DNA from: Comamonadaceae bacterium
GTDB lineage: Bacteria; Pseudomonadota; Gammaproteobacteria; Burkholderiales; Burkholderiaceae_C
Reading direction: 5' to 3'
Assembly: GCA_947442105.1 (NCBI GenBank)
Contig: CANEVH010000029.1
Span: 1-48,244 of the forward strand
Length of the DNA: 48,244 bases
The notes beneath the pieces are model-generated. The model saw only the letters and a list, made by a program, of their open reading frames with translations. It searched no databases and was not told the origin of the DNA. Positions 34,625 through 42,826 of the stretch are shown here, in pieces (position 1 is the stretch's first letter; each line of letters starts with the position of its first letter). The translations under genes and the position numbers were made by a program.

Positions 34625-34654
34625 ATTTTTAGCAAGCGCTTGCTTGCTAAAAAT
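34625..34654. promoter_or_regulatory. Palindromic operator, probably for the adjacent TetR regulator
   Basis: ATTTTTAGCAAGC (34625-34637) and GCTTGCTAAAAAT (34642-34654) are perfect 13-bp inverted arms around GCTT; the centre also contains AAGCGCTT. It lies between the tetR start (34600) and the upstream crotonase stop (34658). A terminator is less likely because no T run follows the stem on the minus strand beyond the arm itself. Ligand and binding are inferred. Confidence 0.7.
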
Positions 34655-34657
34655 CAA

Positions 34658-35425
34658 TCAGAGCTTGGCGAAGTCGGGTTTGCGCTTTTCCAGGAAGGCC
34701 GAAAAGGCTTCCTTGGCGTGGGGCGCGTGTAGCAGGCGGCCAAAGCTCTCGCCCTCTTCGCCCATTTGCGCCAGCACCTCGGCCATTTGGCCCTTTTTCA
34801 TCAGGCGCTTGGTCTCGATCAGCGAGGGCAAGGGCTTGGCCGCCAGCTTGCGCGCCTGGGCGTGGGCCAAACTATTGGCTTCGCTGGGCGGCACGATGCG
34901 GTTGACCAGGCCCATTTCCATCGCCGTCTCGGCGGTGAAGGGCTCGCCCAGCAGCAAGGCCTCGGCAGCGCGGTGGTAGCCCATCAGGCGCGGCGCGAGC
35001 AGGCTGGACGCCGCTTCGGCGCACAGGCCCAGGTTCACAAAGGGCATGGAAAACGCCGCGTTATCGCCCGCGTAGACCAGGTCGCAGTGGAACAGCATGG
35101 TGGTACCCACGCCCACCGCCGGGCCGCAGACGGCAGCGACCAGGGGCTTGGGAAACGCCGCAATGCCACGCAAAAAGCGAAACACCTGGGACTCCTCGCT
35201 GCTGGCGCCGCCCCGGGTCAAAAAGTCGCCAATGTCATTGCCCGCGCTAAAAATCGTGGCGTGGCCTTGAATAACCACCACATGCACGCTGGCGTCATCC
35301 GCAGCGTGCAACAAGGCGTCGGCGCAGGCGCCGTACATGGCCTGGGTGAAAGAGTTTTTCTTCTCGATGCGGTTCAGGGTGAGGGTCATCACGCCATCGG
35401 CGCTGTCTATCAATACGTCTTGCAT
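34658..35425 (-). CDS. Enoyl-CoA hydratase/isomerase (crotonase family)
   Basis: 255 residues. FSAGNDIGDF (near 59-68) and CGPAVGVGTTM (near 99-109) form the oxyanion hole. NLGLCAEAASSLLAPRLMGY resembles the delta3-delta2-enoyl-CoA isomerase/ECI2-like group (LGL.PEAGSS) rather than classical hydratase (Glu at both catalytic positions is not seen). It acts on enoyl-CoA in beta-oxidation, by double-bond shift or hydration. Downstream of the TesB-like gene by 39 bases. Confidence 0.88.
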   Translation of the reverse strand: MQDVLIDSADGVMTLTLNRIEKKNSFTQAMYGACADALLHAADDASVHVVVIQGHATIFSAGNDIGDFLTRGGASSEESQVFRFLRGIAAFPKPLVAAVCGPAVGVGTTMLFHCDLVYAGDNAAFSMPFVNLGLCAEAASSLLAPRLMGYHRAAEALLLGEPFTAETAMEMGLVNRIVPPSEANSLAHAQARKLAAKPLPSLIETKRLMKKGQMAEVLAQMGEEGESFGRLLHAPHAKEAFSAFLEKRKPDFAKL

Positions 35426-35464
35426 GGTGCGGGTCTCGTTGTAGGTGGCCAGGGACGGGAAGAA

Positions 35465-36304
35465 CTATTCTTTGAAATACACCAACTGGTGCGTGGTGGC
35501 CAGCGGCACACCGGCCTCGCTCCACAGGCAGCCGCTTTGGTCAAAAAAGCCTTTGCGAAACACCTGACCGCGCGCCTGGGCCAGCACGTAGCCGCTGCCC
35601 ACTTCTGCAAGCTGGGCGCTGTCCGCATGAAAGTACACCGTCATAGACACGGTGCCCGCCGGCGTCCAGTGCGCGCGGCGCACCCATACGCGGGGAAAAA
35701 AGATGTCGGCCGAGGCGGCCAGCGCGGCAAAGTCCAAGGCCCGCCCCGCGCGGTCGCGCACCCACAGCTGGCTCAGGCTGGCCTCGTGCAGCGGCAAAGC
35801 GCTCTCAGACCGGTCCCACACCTGCGGCAAGCCACCGGCAACGCCGCGCATGTCGTAACGGGTCAGCCACACTACCGACTTGGGAATCAGCGCATCGGGC
35901 AGGGTATGGGGCGCAGGCACCTGCGGCATGGGCAGGTCGTTGGCGCCCCAGGTGTCGCGCCGCGCTGCGGTCATGGCAGTGCCGGTCAGAACGCATTGCA
36001 TTTGCCCATCCGAATCGGCCTGCTGGATTTCAAACACCCAGTGCTGGGTGGACCGGTTGGTGCGCGCAATGCGCAAGTGCAGGGTGTAGGCGCCGTCGGC
36101 AATGGCGGACACGTAGTTCACCGTGAGCAACACCGGCTCGCCCAGGCACTGCGCGTGGCCCACAATGGCTTGCACCACCGTGGCTGCCGTAATGCCGCCG
36201 AAGGGGCCGACCATATTGGCCCAAGCCGGGCTGGTAGCGCCCTGGTAAACGCCCTCGCCCTGCGGCTGTAGCTGCAAGGCCGCGTCAAACACGTGCACGC
36301 TCAT
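35465..36304 (-). CDS. TesB-like double-hotdog acyl-CoA thioesterase
   Basis: 279 residues with two hotdog halves. The first includes GATSPAWANMVGPFGGITAA and TVNYVSAIADGAYTLHLRIA; the second includes DFAALAASADIFFPRVW and TVSMTVYFHADSA. This is the arrangement of TesB/thioesterase-like superfamily acyl-CoA hydrolases. The DxxxP-type active residues are not certain by eye. Overlaps the DUF2147 gene by 4 bases (ATGA), so translation is coupled. Probably releases CoA from slowly processed acyl-CoAs. Confidence 0.83.
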   Translation of the reverse strand: MSVHVFDAALQLQPQGEGVYQGATSPAWANMVGPFGGITAATVVQAIVGHAQCLGEPVLLTVNYVSAIADGAYTLHLRIARTNRSTQHWVFEIQQADSDGQMQCVLTGTAMTAARRDTWGANDLPMPQVPAPHTLPDALIPKSVVWLTRYDMRGVAGGLPQVWDRSESALPLHEASLSQLWVRDRAGRALDFAALAASADIFFPRVWVRRAHWTPAGTVSMTVYFHADSAQLAEVGSGYVLAQARGQVFRKGFFDQSGCLWSEAGVPLATTHQLVYFKE

Positions 36305-36744
36305 TCGACGCGAATCCAGGTTTGCGTGCGGCCCAGCATCGGCGTGCCGACATAGGCACGCATTTCGAGCTTTTTGCCACCATCAATGGGTGTGAGGCGC
36401 AGGCGGTACTCGGTGCCGTTGTCGGGGTCAAGAATCTTGCCCTCTTCCCACACGTCTTTGCCATCGGCTTTTTTGCCACCCCGGATGATCTCCATGCCCA
36501 CCTTGGGCTTGTCTTTGCGATCGTCGCTGCACTTGACGCAATTGGGCTCTGCCTTGGGGTCGGGGTTGAGTGCTTTTTCCACCACCCCAGACAGGGCGCC
36601 GCTGGCATTGGTGCTGATGCGAATCACGGCCTTGGGTTTGTTGGTGGCGTCATCAATGCTGTGCCAAACGCCCACGGGCGTCATCTGGGCCTGGGCCAGA
36701 GCGCCAAGCGTAGTAAATGCGGTCAAAAGTACGATTTTCTTCAT
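36301..36744 (-). CDS. DUF2147 secreted protein
   Basis: 147 residues. Signal peptide MKKIVLLTAFTTLGALAQAQ with cleavage after AQA. The mature part begins PVGVWHSIDDATNKPKAVIR and contains CVKCSDDRKDKPKVGMEIIR, then WEEGKILDPDNGTEYR and YVGTPMLGRTQTWIRVE, all typical of DUF2147 (lipocalin-like beta barrel). Two Cys (CVKC) could form a disulfide in the periplasm. Function unknown in the family. Its place among acyl-CoA genes suggests lipid or organic-acid stress but does not prove it. Confidence 0.85.
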   Translation of the reverse strand: MKKIVLLTAFTTLGALAQAQMTPVGVWHSIDDATNKPKAVIRISTNASGALSGVVEKALNPDPKAEPNCVKCSDDRKDKPKVGMEIIRGGKKADGKDVWEEGKILDPDNGTEYRLRLTPIDGGKKLEMRAYVGTPMLGRTQTWIRVE

Positions 36745-36796
36745 ACGGCCTCCTTAGAAATGAACAGTAGTGACAGGCAGGGGTTACGACGGCGGA

Positions 36797-38593
36797 TCAG
36801 GCAAACACCGCGTCGGTGTCCATCAGAGGTGCGCTGCCAGCGCGCGCGGTTTGCATCAGCGTCGCAGTCTCGGGGAACAACTTGGCAAAGTAAAAGCGCG
36901 CGGTTTGCAGCTTGGCTTGGTAGAAGGGGTCGGCATTACCGGCCGCAATTTCGCGCAGCGCCACCTGCGCCATGCGGGCCCAGAAATAGCCAAACACCAT
37001 GTGGCCAGCTACGCGCAGGTAGTCCACCGCAGCAGCACCCACCTCGTCGGGGTTTTGCATGCCTTTCATTCCGATTTCCATGGTGAACTGGGTCATTTGC
37101 TCACCCAGCGCTGCCACGGGGCTGATAAATTCTTTCATGCTGGCGTTGTCGGCTTCTTCTTTGGCGAGCTTGCCAATGAGCTTGCCAAACTTGCGCAGCG
37201 TGGCGCCCTGGTTCCCCAGGATTTTGCGGCCCAGCAGGTCCAGCGACTGGATGGTGTTGGTGCCCTCGTAAATCATATTGATGCGGGCGTCTCGCACAAA
37301 TTGCTCCATGCCCCATTCCTTAATGAAGCCGTGCCCGCCAAACACTTGCAGGCAGCCCGAAGTGGCCGTCCAGCCGTTGTCGGTGATGAAGGCCTTGACG
37401 ATGGGCGTGAGCATGGCCAGCATTTCACCGGCGTCTTTGCGCACCTGTTCGTCGGGGTGGCTGTGCTCTTGTTCGAGCAGCATGGCGCCATAGGCCTGCA
37501 GGGCGCGGCCGCCTTCGGCATAAGCGCGTGCGGTGAGCAGCATCTTGCGCACGTCGGGGTGCACGATGATGGGGTCAGCCGCCTTGTCCTTGGCTTTGAC
37601 GCCCGAGAGCGAGCGCATTTGAATACGGTCTTTGGCGTAAGCCAGCGCGTTTTGATAGGCCACCTCGGTCAGACCCAGGGACTGGTTGCCCACGCCCAGG
37701 CGGGCGGCGTTCATCATCACGAACATGCCGTTCATGCCCTTGTTAGGCGCGCCCACCATGCTGCCCACGGCGCCGTCCAGCACCATTTGGCAAGTGGCGT
37801 TGGCCTTGATGCCCATCTTGTGCTCAATGCCACCGCAGTAAATGCCGTTGCGTTCTCCCAGGCTGCCATCGGCCTTGACCAGGAACTTAGGCACGACAAA
37901 CAGGCTCACGCCCTTGATGCCGGGGGGTGCGTCGCTCAGACGCGCCAGCACCAGATGGACGATGTTTTCGCTCATATCGTGTTCACCGGCGCTGATGAAG
38001 ATTTTGTTGCCGGTGATCCGATAGCTGCCGTCCGCCTGCAATTCGGCCTTGGTGCGCATGAGGCCCAGGTCGGTGCCGCAATGGGGCTCGGTCAGGCACA
38101 TGGTGCCGGTCCACTGGCCGCTGGTCATTTTGTGCAAGTAGGTGGCTTTTTGTTCGTCGGTGCCGTGGGCGGCCAGCGAGGCGTAGGCACCGTGCGTGAG
38201 GCCAGGGTACATGGTCCAGGCCTGGTTGGCGCTGTTGAGCATCTCGTAAAACATCTGGTTGACGATGAGCGGCAAGCCCTGGCCACCATAGGCCGGGTCG
38301 CAACCCAACGCCGCCCAACCGCCTTCCACATACTGGGCGTAGGCCTGCTTAAAGCCCTTGGGGGTGGTGACGCTGTGCGTCTTGGGGTCCAGCACGCAAC
38401 CCTCGGTGTCGCCGCTGATGTTGAGGGGGAACAGCACCTCACTGGCGAACTTACCACCTTCTTCGAGCACCGCGTTGATGGTGTCCACGTCGATGTCGGC
38501 GTGCTTGGGAATCTGCTGCAGGTCGTCCACGATGTGCAACAACTCGTGCATCACAAACTGCATATCGCGCAAAGGCGGGGTATAGCTGGGCAT
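36797..38593 (-). CDS. Acyl-CoA dehydrogenase with C-terminal extension (598 aa)
   Basis: 598 residues, the long ACAD class (AcdA/DmdC-like with an extra helical C-domain). N-terminal extension (about 1-60), then CLTEPHCGTDLGLMRTKAEL (166-185) for FAD, GIEHKMGIKANATCQM, and the catalytic base Glu443 in IYEGTNTIQSLDL. The last about 130 residues form the extra domain. This class oxidises medium/long or 3-methylthiopropionyl-type acyl-CoAs. It lies 36 bases after the second tetR gene and probably shares its promoter. Confidence 0.92.
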   Translation of the reverse strand: MPSYTPPLRDMQFVMHELLHIVDDLQQIPKHADIDVDTINAVLEEGGKFASEVLFPLNISGDTEGCVLDPKTHSVTTPKGFKQAYAQYVEGGWAALGCDPAYGGQGLPLIVNQMFYEMLNSANQAWTMYPGLTHGAYASLAAHGTDEQKATYLHKMTSGQWTGTMCLTEPHCGTDLGLMRTKAELQADGSYRITGNKIFISAGEHDMSENIVHLVLARLSDAPPGIKGVSLFVVPKFLVKADGSLGERNGIYCGGIEHKMGIKANATCQMVLDGAVGSMVGAPNKGMNGMFVMMNAARLGVGNQSLGLTEVAYQNALAYAKDRIQMRSLSGVKAKDKAADPIIVHPDVRKMLLTARAYAEGGRALQAYGAMLLEQEHSHPDEQVRKDAGEMLAMLTPIVKAFITDNGWTATSGCLQVFGGHGFIKEWGMEQFVRDARINMIYEGTNTIQSLDLLGRKILGNQGATLRKFGKLIGKLAKEEADNASMKEFISPVAALGEQMTQFTMEIGMKGMQNPDEVGAAAVDYLRVAGHMVFGYFWARMAQVALREIAAGNADPFYQAKLQTARFYFAKLFPETATLMQTARAGSAPLMDTDAVFA

Positions 38594-38629
38594 GAAAAGA
38601 ACTCCTTAAAAGGAAAACAAAGAGGAAAA

Positions 38630-39310
38630 CTAGGCGGGAAAAATCGCAGCATCGGGCACGCCGTAGCGGGCCAAGATGTCGTCAAAACCCCGATTGGCGC
38701 GCGCCAGCGAACCTGGGTTTTTCAGGAAGCGGGCTTCGTAGTGCAGGGCCAAAATCAGGGCGTGTATCTCAAAGGCGACTTGTTGCTCGTCCGCATCGGC
38801 GCTCAGGTGACCACAGTCCTTGGCCAGCACCACCGCGCGGTACAGCGCTTGCAGCCAGGTGTGTACCGAGCTGGCCAACGCTTCGCGCACCGGGCCTGGG
38901 CGGTCATCAAACTCCACCGCACCACTGATAAAGATACAGCCTGACTGAATCTCGACGGCTACGCGCTTCATCCAGTTGTCAAACAGGGCGCGCACCCGGG
39001 GCAGACCTTTGGGCGCCTGCAGGGCCGGGTAAAAAACTTCTTGCTCAAAGGTAGCGAAATACTCGCGGATGACGGAGATTTGCAGCTCTTCGCGTGAGCC
39101 GAAGTGGGCAAATACGCCGGACTTGCTCATGTGCATGAGCTCGGCCAGGCTGCCAATGCTCAATCCCTCCAAGCCCACTTGCGTGCTCAGGCTCACGGCA
39201 GCCTGCACGATGGCTTGCTTGGTTTGCTGGCCCTTGAGCAGGGAACGCCCGCCGGGGCGGTCTGCCTCGGCAAGCGGGAGCGCGGAATCGGAAAAAACAG
39301 GCTGGGACAT
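38630..39310 (-). CDS. TetR-family transcriptional regulator (second, upstream of 598-aa dehydrogenase)
   Basis: 226 residues. HTH in AIVQAAVSLSTQVGLEGLSI then LAELMHMSKSGVFAHFGSRE; the C-domain is helical with GCIFISGAVEFDDRPG. First gene of a probable operon with acyl-CoA dehydrogenase, DUF2147, TesB-like and crotonase genes. A near-perfect palindrome (39326-39349) lies 16 bases upstream of the start, so it probably represses itself and these genes. Inducer unknown; an acyl-CoA is plausible. Confidence 0.9.
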   Translation of the reverse strand: MSQPVFSDSALPLAEADRPGGRSLLKGQQTKQAIVQAAVSLSTQVGLEGLSIGSLAELMHMSKSGVFAHFGSREELQISVIREYFATFEQEVFYPALQAPKGLPRVRALFDNWMKRVAVEIQSGCIFISGAVEFDDRPGPVREALASSVHTWLQALYRAVVLAKDCGHLSADADEQQVAFEIHALILALHYEARFLKNPGSLARANRGFDDILARYGVPDAAIFPA

Positions 39311-39325
39311 TAAGGCAGGAGCATC

Positions 39326-39349
39326 AAAATAGTACGGTCGTGCTATTTT
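39326..39349. promoter_or_regulatory. Palindromic operator upstream of second TetR gene
   Basis: AAAATAGTACG (39326-39336) and CGTGCTATTTT (39339-39349) pair at 10 of 11 positions around GT. Placed 16 bases before the tetR start codon and 78 bases from the argB stop. The core TAGTACGGTCGTGCTA resembles TetR-type operators; assignment is by position. Confidence 0.7.
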
Positions 39350-39426
39350 GCACCATTTGTTGGTGTACCCAGGCGCAATGTGGCGCCCCTGCGACCTTGC
39401 GCCCCCAATCGCGCTGGGCTTGGTAC

Positions 39427-40308
39427 CTAGGAGGAACGGATCATGGTGCCAAAAGCCTGGTCGGTCAGAATTTCCAGCAGCAGCACATGGGGCACCCGCC
39501 CGTCGACGATGTGCACCGCCTTGACGCCGCTCTTGGCCGCGTCCAGCGCGCCGCTGATCTTGGGCAGCATGCCGCCCGAGATCGTGCCGTCGGCAAACAA
39601 GGCGTCGATCTGGCGCGCGCTGAGTTCGGTAAGCAGTTCGCCAGCCTTGTTGAGCACGCCGCTGATATTGGTCAGCATCAGCAGTTTTTCGGCGTTCAAC
39701 ACGGTGGCCAGTTTGGCGGCGACTACGTCGGCGTTGATGTTGTAGCTCTCGTTGTTTTCGCCAAAGCCTATGGGGCTGATGACGGGGATGAATGCGTCAT
39801 CCTGCAAGGCCTTGACCACGCTGGGGTCTATGCTGACGATGTCGCCGACCTGGCCCACGTCGAGTTCGATGCGGGGGTCGGTGTTGTCCAGCATTTTGAG
39901 CTTTTGCGCCCGGATCATGGCGCCATCGCGCCCGGTCAGGCCCACGGCTTTGCCGCCGGCCTGGTTGATCAGGCCCACGATGTCTTGCTGCACTTCGCCG
40001 CCCAGAACCCATTCGACCACTTCCATGGTCTCGGCGTCTGTCACGCGCATGCCTTGGATGAATTCGCCGGTTTTACCCAGGCGCTTGAGCGCGTTCTCAA
40101 TCTGCGGGCCGCCGCCGTGCACCACCACCGGGTTGATGCCCACCAGCTTGAGCAGCACCACGTCTTGGGCGAAAGCAGCTTGCAGGGCCGGGTCGGTCAT
40201 GGCGTTGCCGCCGTACTTGATGACCATGGTTTTGCCATGGAACTTGCGGATGTAGGGCAGGGCCTGGGCCAGGATATCGGCCTTGTCGTGGGGGCTTAGG
40301 GTGGTCAT
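39427..40308 (-). CDS. argB: Acetylglutamate kinase
   Basis: 293 residues, ArgB, amino-acid kinase fold. [10 protein letters not shown] (28-37) binds [23 protein letters not shown] binds N-acetylglutamate; the C-terminal region has [17 protein letters not shown] and [19 protein letters not shown]. Phosphorylates N-acetyl-L-glutamate in arginine synthesis. A 49-base gap separates it from the upstream CapD/WbpM-like gene on the same strand. Confidence 0.96.
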   Translation of the reverse strand: MTTLSPHDKADILAQALPYIRKFHGKTMVIKYGGNAMTDPALQAAFAQDVVLLKLVGINPVVVHGGGPQIENALKRLGKTGEFIQGMRVTDAETMEVVEWVLGGEVQQDIVGLINQAGGKAVGLTGRDGAMIRAQKLKMLDNTDPRIELDVGQVGDIVSIDPSVVKALQDDAFIPVISPIGFGENNESYNINADVVAAKLATVLNAEKLLMLTNISGVLNKAGELLTELSARQIDALFADGTISGGMLPKISGALDAAKSGVKAVHIVDGRVPHVLLLEILTDQAFGTMIRSS

Positions 40309-40357
40309 GGTGCGCAGTGGGCCAATTCAAAAAATAGGGGTCAATCTGCCCGATTAT

Positions 40358-42226
40358 TCACACCGGGCCGGGCGCCGGAAAACCCTGCACGCACTGGGCC
40401 AACACCGCACGAATCGCGTATTCGTCATTGGCTTGCGCCGCGCTGCGCAGCGCCTGCAATTGCGGCTCCAAAGTCGCCCAGGGGATAAAAGCCTCTTGTG
40501 CCCGCAGAATGCGCGGATGCGCCGTAGGCTCGGGGTGGTCGCCAATCAACAGCTCTTCGTAGAGTTTTTCGCCGGGCCGCAGGCCGGTAATGGCAATCGC
40601 GATATCGCCATCGGGGCAAGACGTGTCGCGCACTGACAGACCCGACAACTGAACCATGCGCTGCGCCAGATCGATGATTTTGACCGGCTCGCCCATGTCC
40701 AGCACGAACACATCACCGCCCTGCCCCATCGCGCCGGCCTGCAATACCAACTGGGCTGCCTCCGGGATGGTCATGAAATAGCGCGTGACATCTGGGTGGG
40801 TGACAGTGAGCGGCCCGCCCTTGGCCAACTGCTGGCGAAACAAGGGCACCACGCTGCCACTGGACCCCAACACATTGCCAAAACGCACCATGGAAAAGCA
40901 AGTGCCCGACGGCTGGGCCGCAACAGCTTGCAGCACCAATTCCGCCATGCGCTTGCTCGCGCCCATGACGTTGGTCGGGCGCACCGCCTTGTCGGTGCTC
41001 ACCAATACAAAACGCGCGGCACCACTGGCGAGCGCGGCTTGCGCCATGTTCCAGGTGCCAAAGACGTTGTTCAATATGCCCTCACCTGCATTGCTTTCAA
41101 CCAAAGGCACATGCTTGTAGGCCGCCGCGTGGTACACGGTGTCGGGCGTGTAACGCTGGCACACGGCGCGCATACGCTCCACATGCGCCACACTGCCCAG
41201 TACCGCCACGAGTTCGACGCCCAAACTTTGGGCAGTGCACAGCGCTTCAAGCTCTTGGTGAATCAGGTACAGACCATATTCGTTGTGGTCTAGCAGCAGC
41301 AATTGACGCGGACGCTGCTCCACAATGCTGCGCGACAGCTCAGACCCTATGCTGCCGCCAGCGCCAGTCACCAGCACCACTTTGCCGCACAGGTCGCGCG
41401 CCAACAAATCCTGATGCGGAGCAACCGGCGCGCGTCCCAGCAAATCTTCAATATCGAGCTCGCGAAAGTCCTGTACCGTTACCCGCCCCGTCGCCAGATC
41501 GGCCATGCTGGGCAAGGTGCGCACGTGCACTGGCAGGGCCTTGAGCGACTGGATAATGGCGTAGCGGCGCTGGCGCGACGCGCTGGGCATGGCCAGCAAA
41601 ATGTCGGTAATCTTGTCTTTCAGCACCCGCTCGTGCAGCTGTGCGGCGTCACTCACGGTGACTCCATTGATGCTGCGTCCTACTTTGGCCGGATCATCGT
41701 CCACAAAACCCATTAATTGAAACTGCCGGGACACTGACATGGCTACTGCCGTCTGTACACCCGCAGTACCGGCGCCAAAAATAAGCAGTCGGCGGGGAGT
41801 TGCACCGAGCGCTGGGCTCAGGCCGGCCAACCAAAACCGGGCCATTGCGCGACTTGCCCCTACTAGGATGAGAAAAATCAAAGGCTGCAATATGCCAACG
41901 CTGCGCGGAACCATTGGCCACTGAACGAAAAACAATAGTGCGCTCAGCACGGCCCCAAATACCGCAATGGCCTGCGCGGTGGCCACCATGGCCGCTTGGC
42001 CTGTGTACCGAAAAATGGCGCGGTACAAACCAAAACGGATGAATACCGGAATCGCTAAAAAGGGAATCAGTGCATAAACCCTTGCTTGCGCGGGCGTGGG
42101 TATGTTGAAGGTATCCAAACGCAAGGAGAAGGCAAGCCATGTCGCAAGCAGAGACAAAACCACATCCACGGCAATCACCACCAAACGCTTGCGGCTGCGC
42201 GACCATGTCAATACTGCTAAATGCAT
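40358..42226 (-). CDS. WbpM/CapD-like membrane nucleotide-sugar 4,6-dehydratase
   Basis: 622 residues from ATG 42226 (MHLAVLTWSRSRKRLVVIAV); a longer frame to a TTG at 42355 runs into the H-NS terminator and is not family-like. N-terminal four membrane segments (about 15-35, 47-66, 83-105 and 110-130), then a Rossmann-type CoA-binding-like domain (RRLLIFGAGTAGVQTAVAMS). The catalytic SDR domain begins VLVTGAGGSIGSELSRS, with STDKAVRPTNVMGASKR (Met in place of Tyr, normal here). Such enzymes convert UDP-GlcNAc to UDP-4-keto-6-deoxy-GlcNAc at the inner membrane. With the reductase and phosphotransferase upstream it may make and load QuiNAc. Confidence 0.9.
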   Translation of the reverse strand: MHLAVLTWSRSRKRLVVIAVDVVLSLLATWLAFSLRLDTFNIPTPAQARVYALIPFLAIPVFIRFGLYRAIFRYTGQAAMVATAQAIAVFGAVLSALLFFVQWPMVPRSVGILQPLIFLILVGASRAMARFWLAGLSPALGATPRRLLIFGAGTAGVQTAVAMSVSRQFQLMGFVDDDPAKVGRSINGVTVSDAAQLHERVLKDKITDILLAMPSASRQRRYAIIQSLKALPVHVRTLPSMADLATGRVTVQDFRELDIEDLLGRAPVAPHQDLLARDLCGKVVLVTGAGGSIGSELSRSIVEQRPRQLLLLDHNEYGLYLIHQELEALCTAQSLGVELVAVLGSVAHVERMRAVCQRYTPDTVYHAAAYKHVPLVESNAGEGILNNVFGTWNMAQAALASGAARFVLVSTDKAVRPTNVMGASKRMAELVLQAVAAQPSGTCFSMVRFGNVLGSSGSVVPLFRQQLAKGGPLTVTHPDVTRYFMTIPEAAQLVLQAGAMGQGGDVFVLDMGEPVKIIDLAQRMVQLSGLSVRDTSCPDGDIAIAITGLRPGEKLYEELLIGDHPEPTAHPRILRAQEAFIPWATLEPQLQALRSAAQANDEYAIRAVLAQCVQGFPAPGPV

Positions 42227-42320
42227 CTCAAAAGGGGCCCAAGGGAAATGAAAAACTGATCCAAGACGAACACCCAAAATGGGCATAGCGCGGCCAACAG
42301 AGCGATTTACCAGACCGCAA

Positions 42321-42361
42321 AAACAAAAGACCGCCTGGCGCACTATTGCGCGCAAAGGCGG
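42321..42361 (-). terminator. Terminator of the H-NS-like gene
   Basis: On the minus strand CCGCC pairs with GGCGG (plus positions 42357-42361 and 42331-42335), with an inner GCGC/GCGC pairing and one small internal mismatch. This is followed by TCTTTTGTTT (42321-42330). It starts about 34 bases after the H-NS-like stop and lies before the CapD-like start. Confidence 0.65.
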
Positions 42362-42394
42362 CTCGAATCCGTGAAGGCTGGATGCGAAAAAGCT

Positions 42395-42766
42395 TTATTC
42401 AGGCTTGACCGCGAAGGAATCTTTGCTCTGTCCTTGGGCCACCAAAGACGTGAGCCACTTGGGCATCAGGCCACGGCCAGACCATGTTTCTCCATTGGGG
42501 CCCCGAAACTTGGGGGCTACTGGCGCACTGGGTTTACGCACTGCTCTTGCCGCTTTCACCGCAGCCCCCTTGGCCACGCGACCCGATTTCGCACCTTTTG
42601 CCGATTTGGCCGCCTTGGGCGACTGCAGGTCTTTCACCGTGATACCAAAAGCCTGCATCTTGCCCAAGATATCTTTCACCGTAGCGCTGAAGTCTTTTGC
42701 CTTGATTTCATTGGCTTGTTTTTGCAGTTTCTCAATTTGGGACTGGATCTCTATCAGATTGCTCAT
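42395..42766 (-). CDS. H-NS family nucleoid-associated protein
   Basis: 123 residues. N-terminal coiled coil (about 1-45, IQSQIEKLQKQANEIKAKDF), then an Ala/Lys-rich linker (about 50-82, SAKGAKSGRVAKGAAVKAAR) and the C-terminal DNA-binding motif FRGPNGETWSGRGLMPKWL (about 87-105). The usual loop is TW.GRGR.P.W; here Leu-Met follows GRG. H-NS proteins bind AT-rich DNA and silence acquired genes. It lies inside the second polysaccharide locus, 60 bases after the sugar-transferase gene and with its own terminator. It may be a local paralogue; the linker recalls H1-like basic tails. Confidence 0.88.
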   Translation of the reverse strand: MSNLIEIQSQIEKLQKQANEIKAKDFSATVKDILGKMQAFGITVKDLQSPKAAKSAKGAKSGRVAKGAAVKAARAVRKPSAPVAPKFRGPNGETWSGRGLMPKWLTSLVAQGQSKDSFAVKPE

Positions 42767-42826
42767 TGAATTCTCCGGTGAAAAAGTTGAAAAGGAAAAG
42801 CAAAAATATTGTAATTCAGATTCTTC

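Noticed and set aside
34625..34654. Palindrome as a simple terminator for the crotonase gene
   Set aside because: The arms are perfect and centred on AAGCGCTT like TetR operators, and no T run follows the stem on the minus strand beyond the arm; operator preferred, though dual use is possible.
34766..36271. Plus-strand open frame of 501 codons
   Set aside because: Antisense to the crotonase and TesB-like genes; no family motifs, His/Arg/Gly-rich.
36770..38944. Plus-strand open frame of 724 codons
   Set aside because: Lies opposite the 598-residue acyl-CoA dehydrogenase, which has all family motifs; the His/Gly/Val-rich translation is typical of antisense GC-rich DNA.
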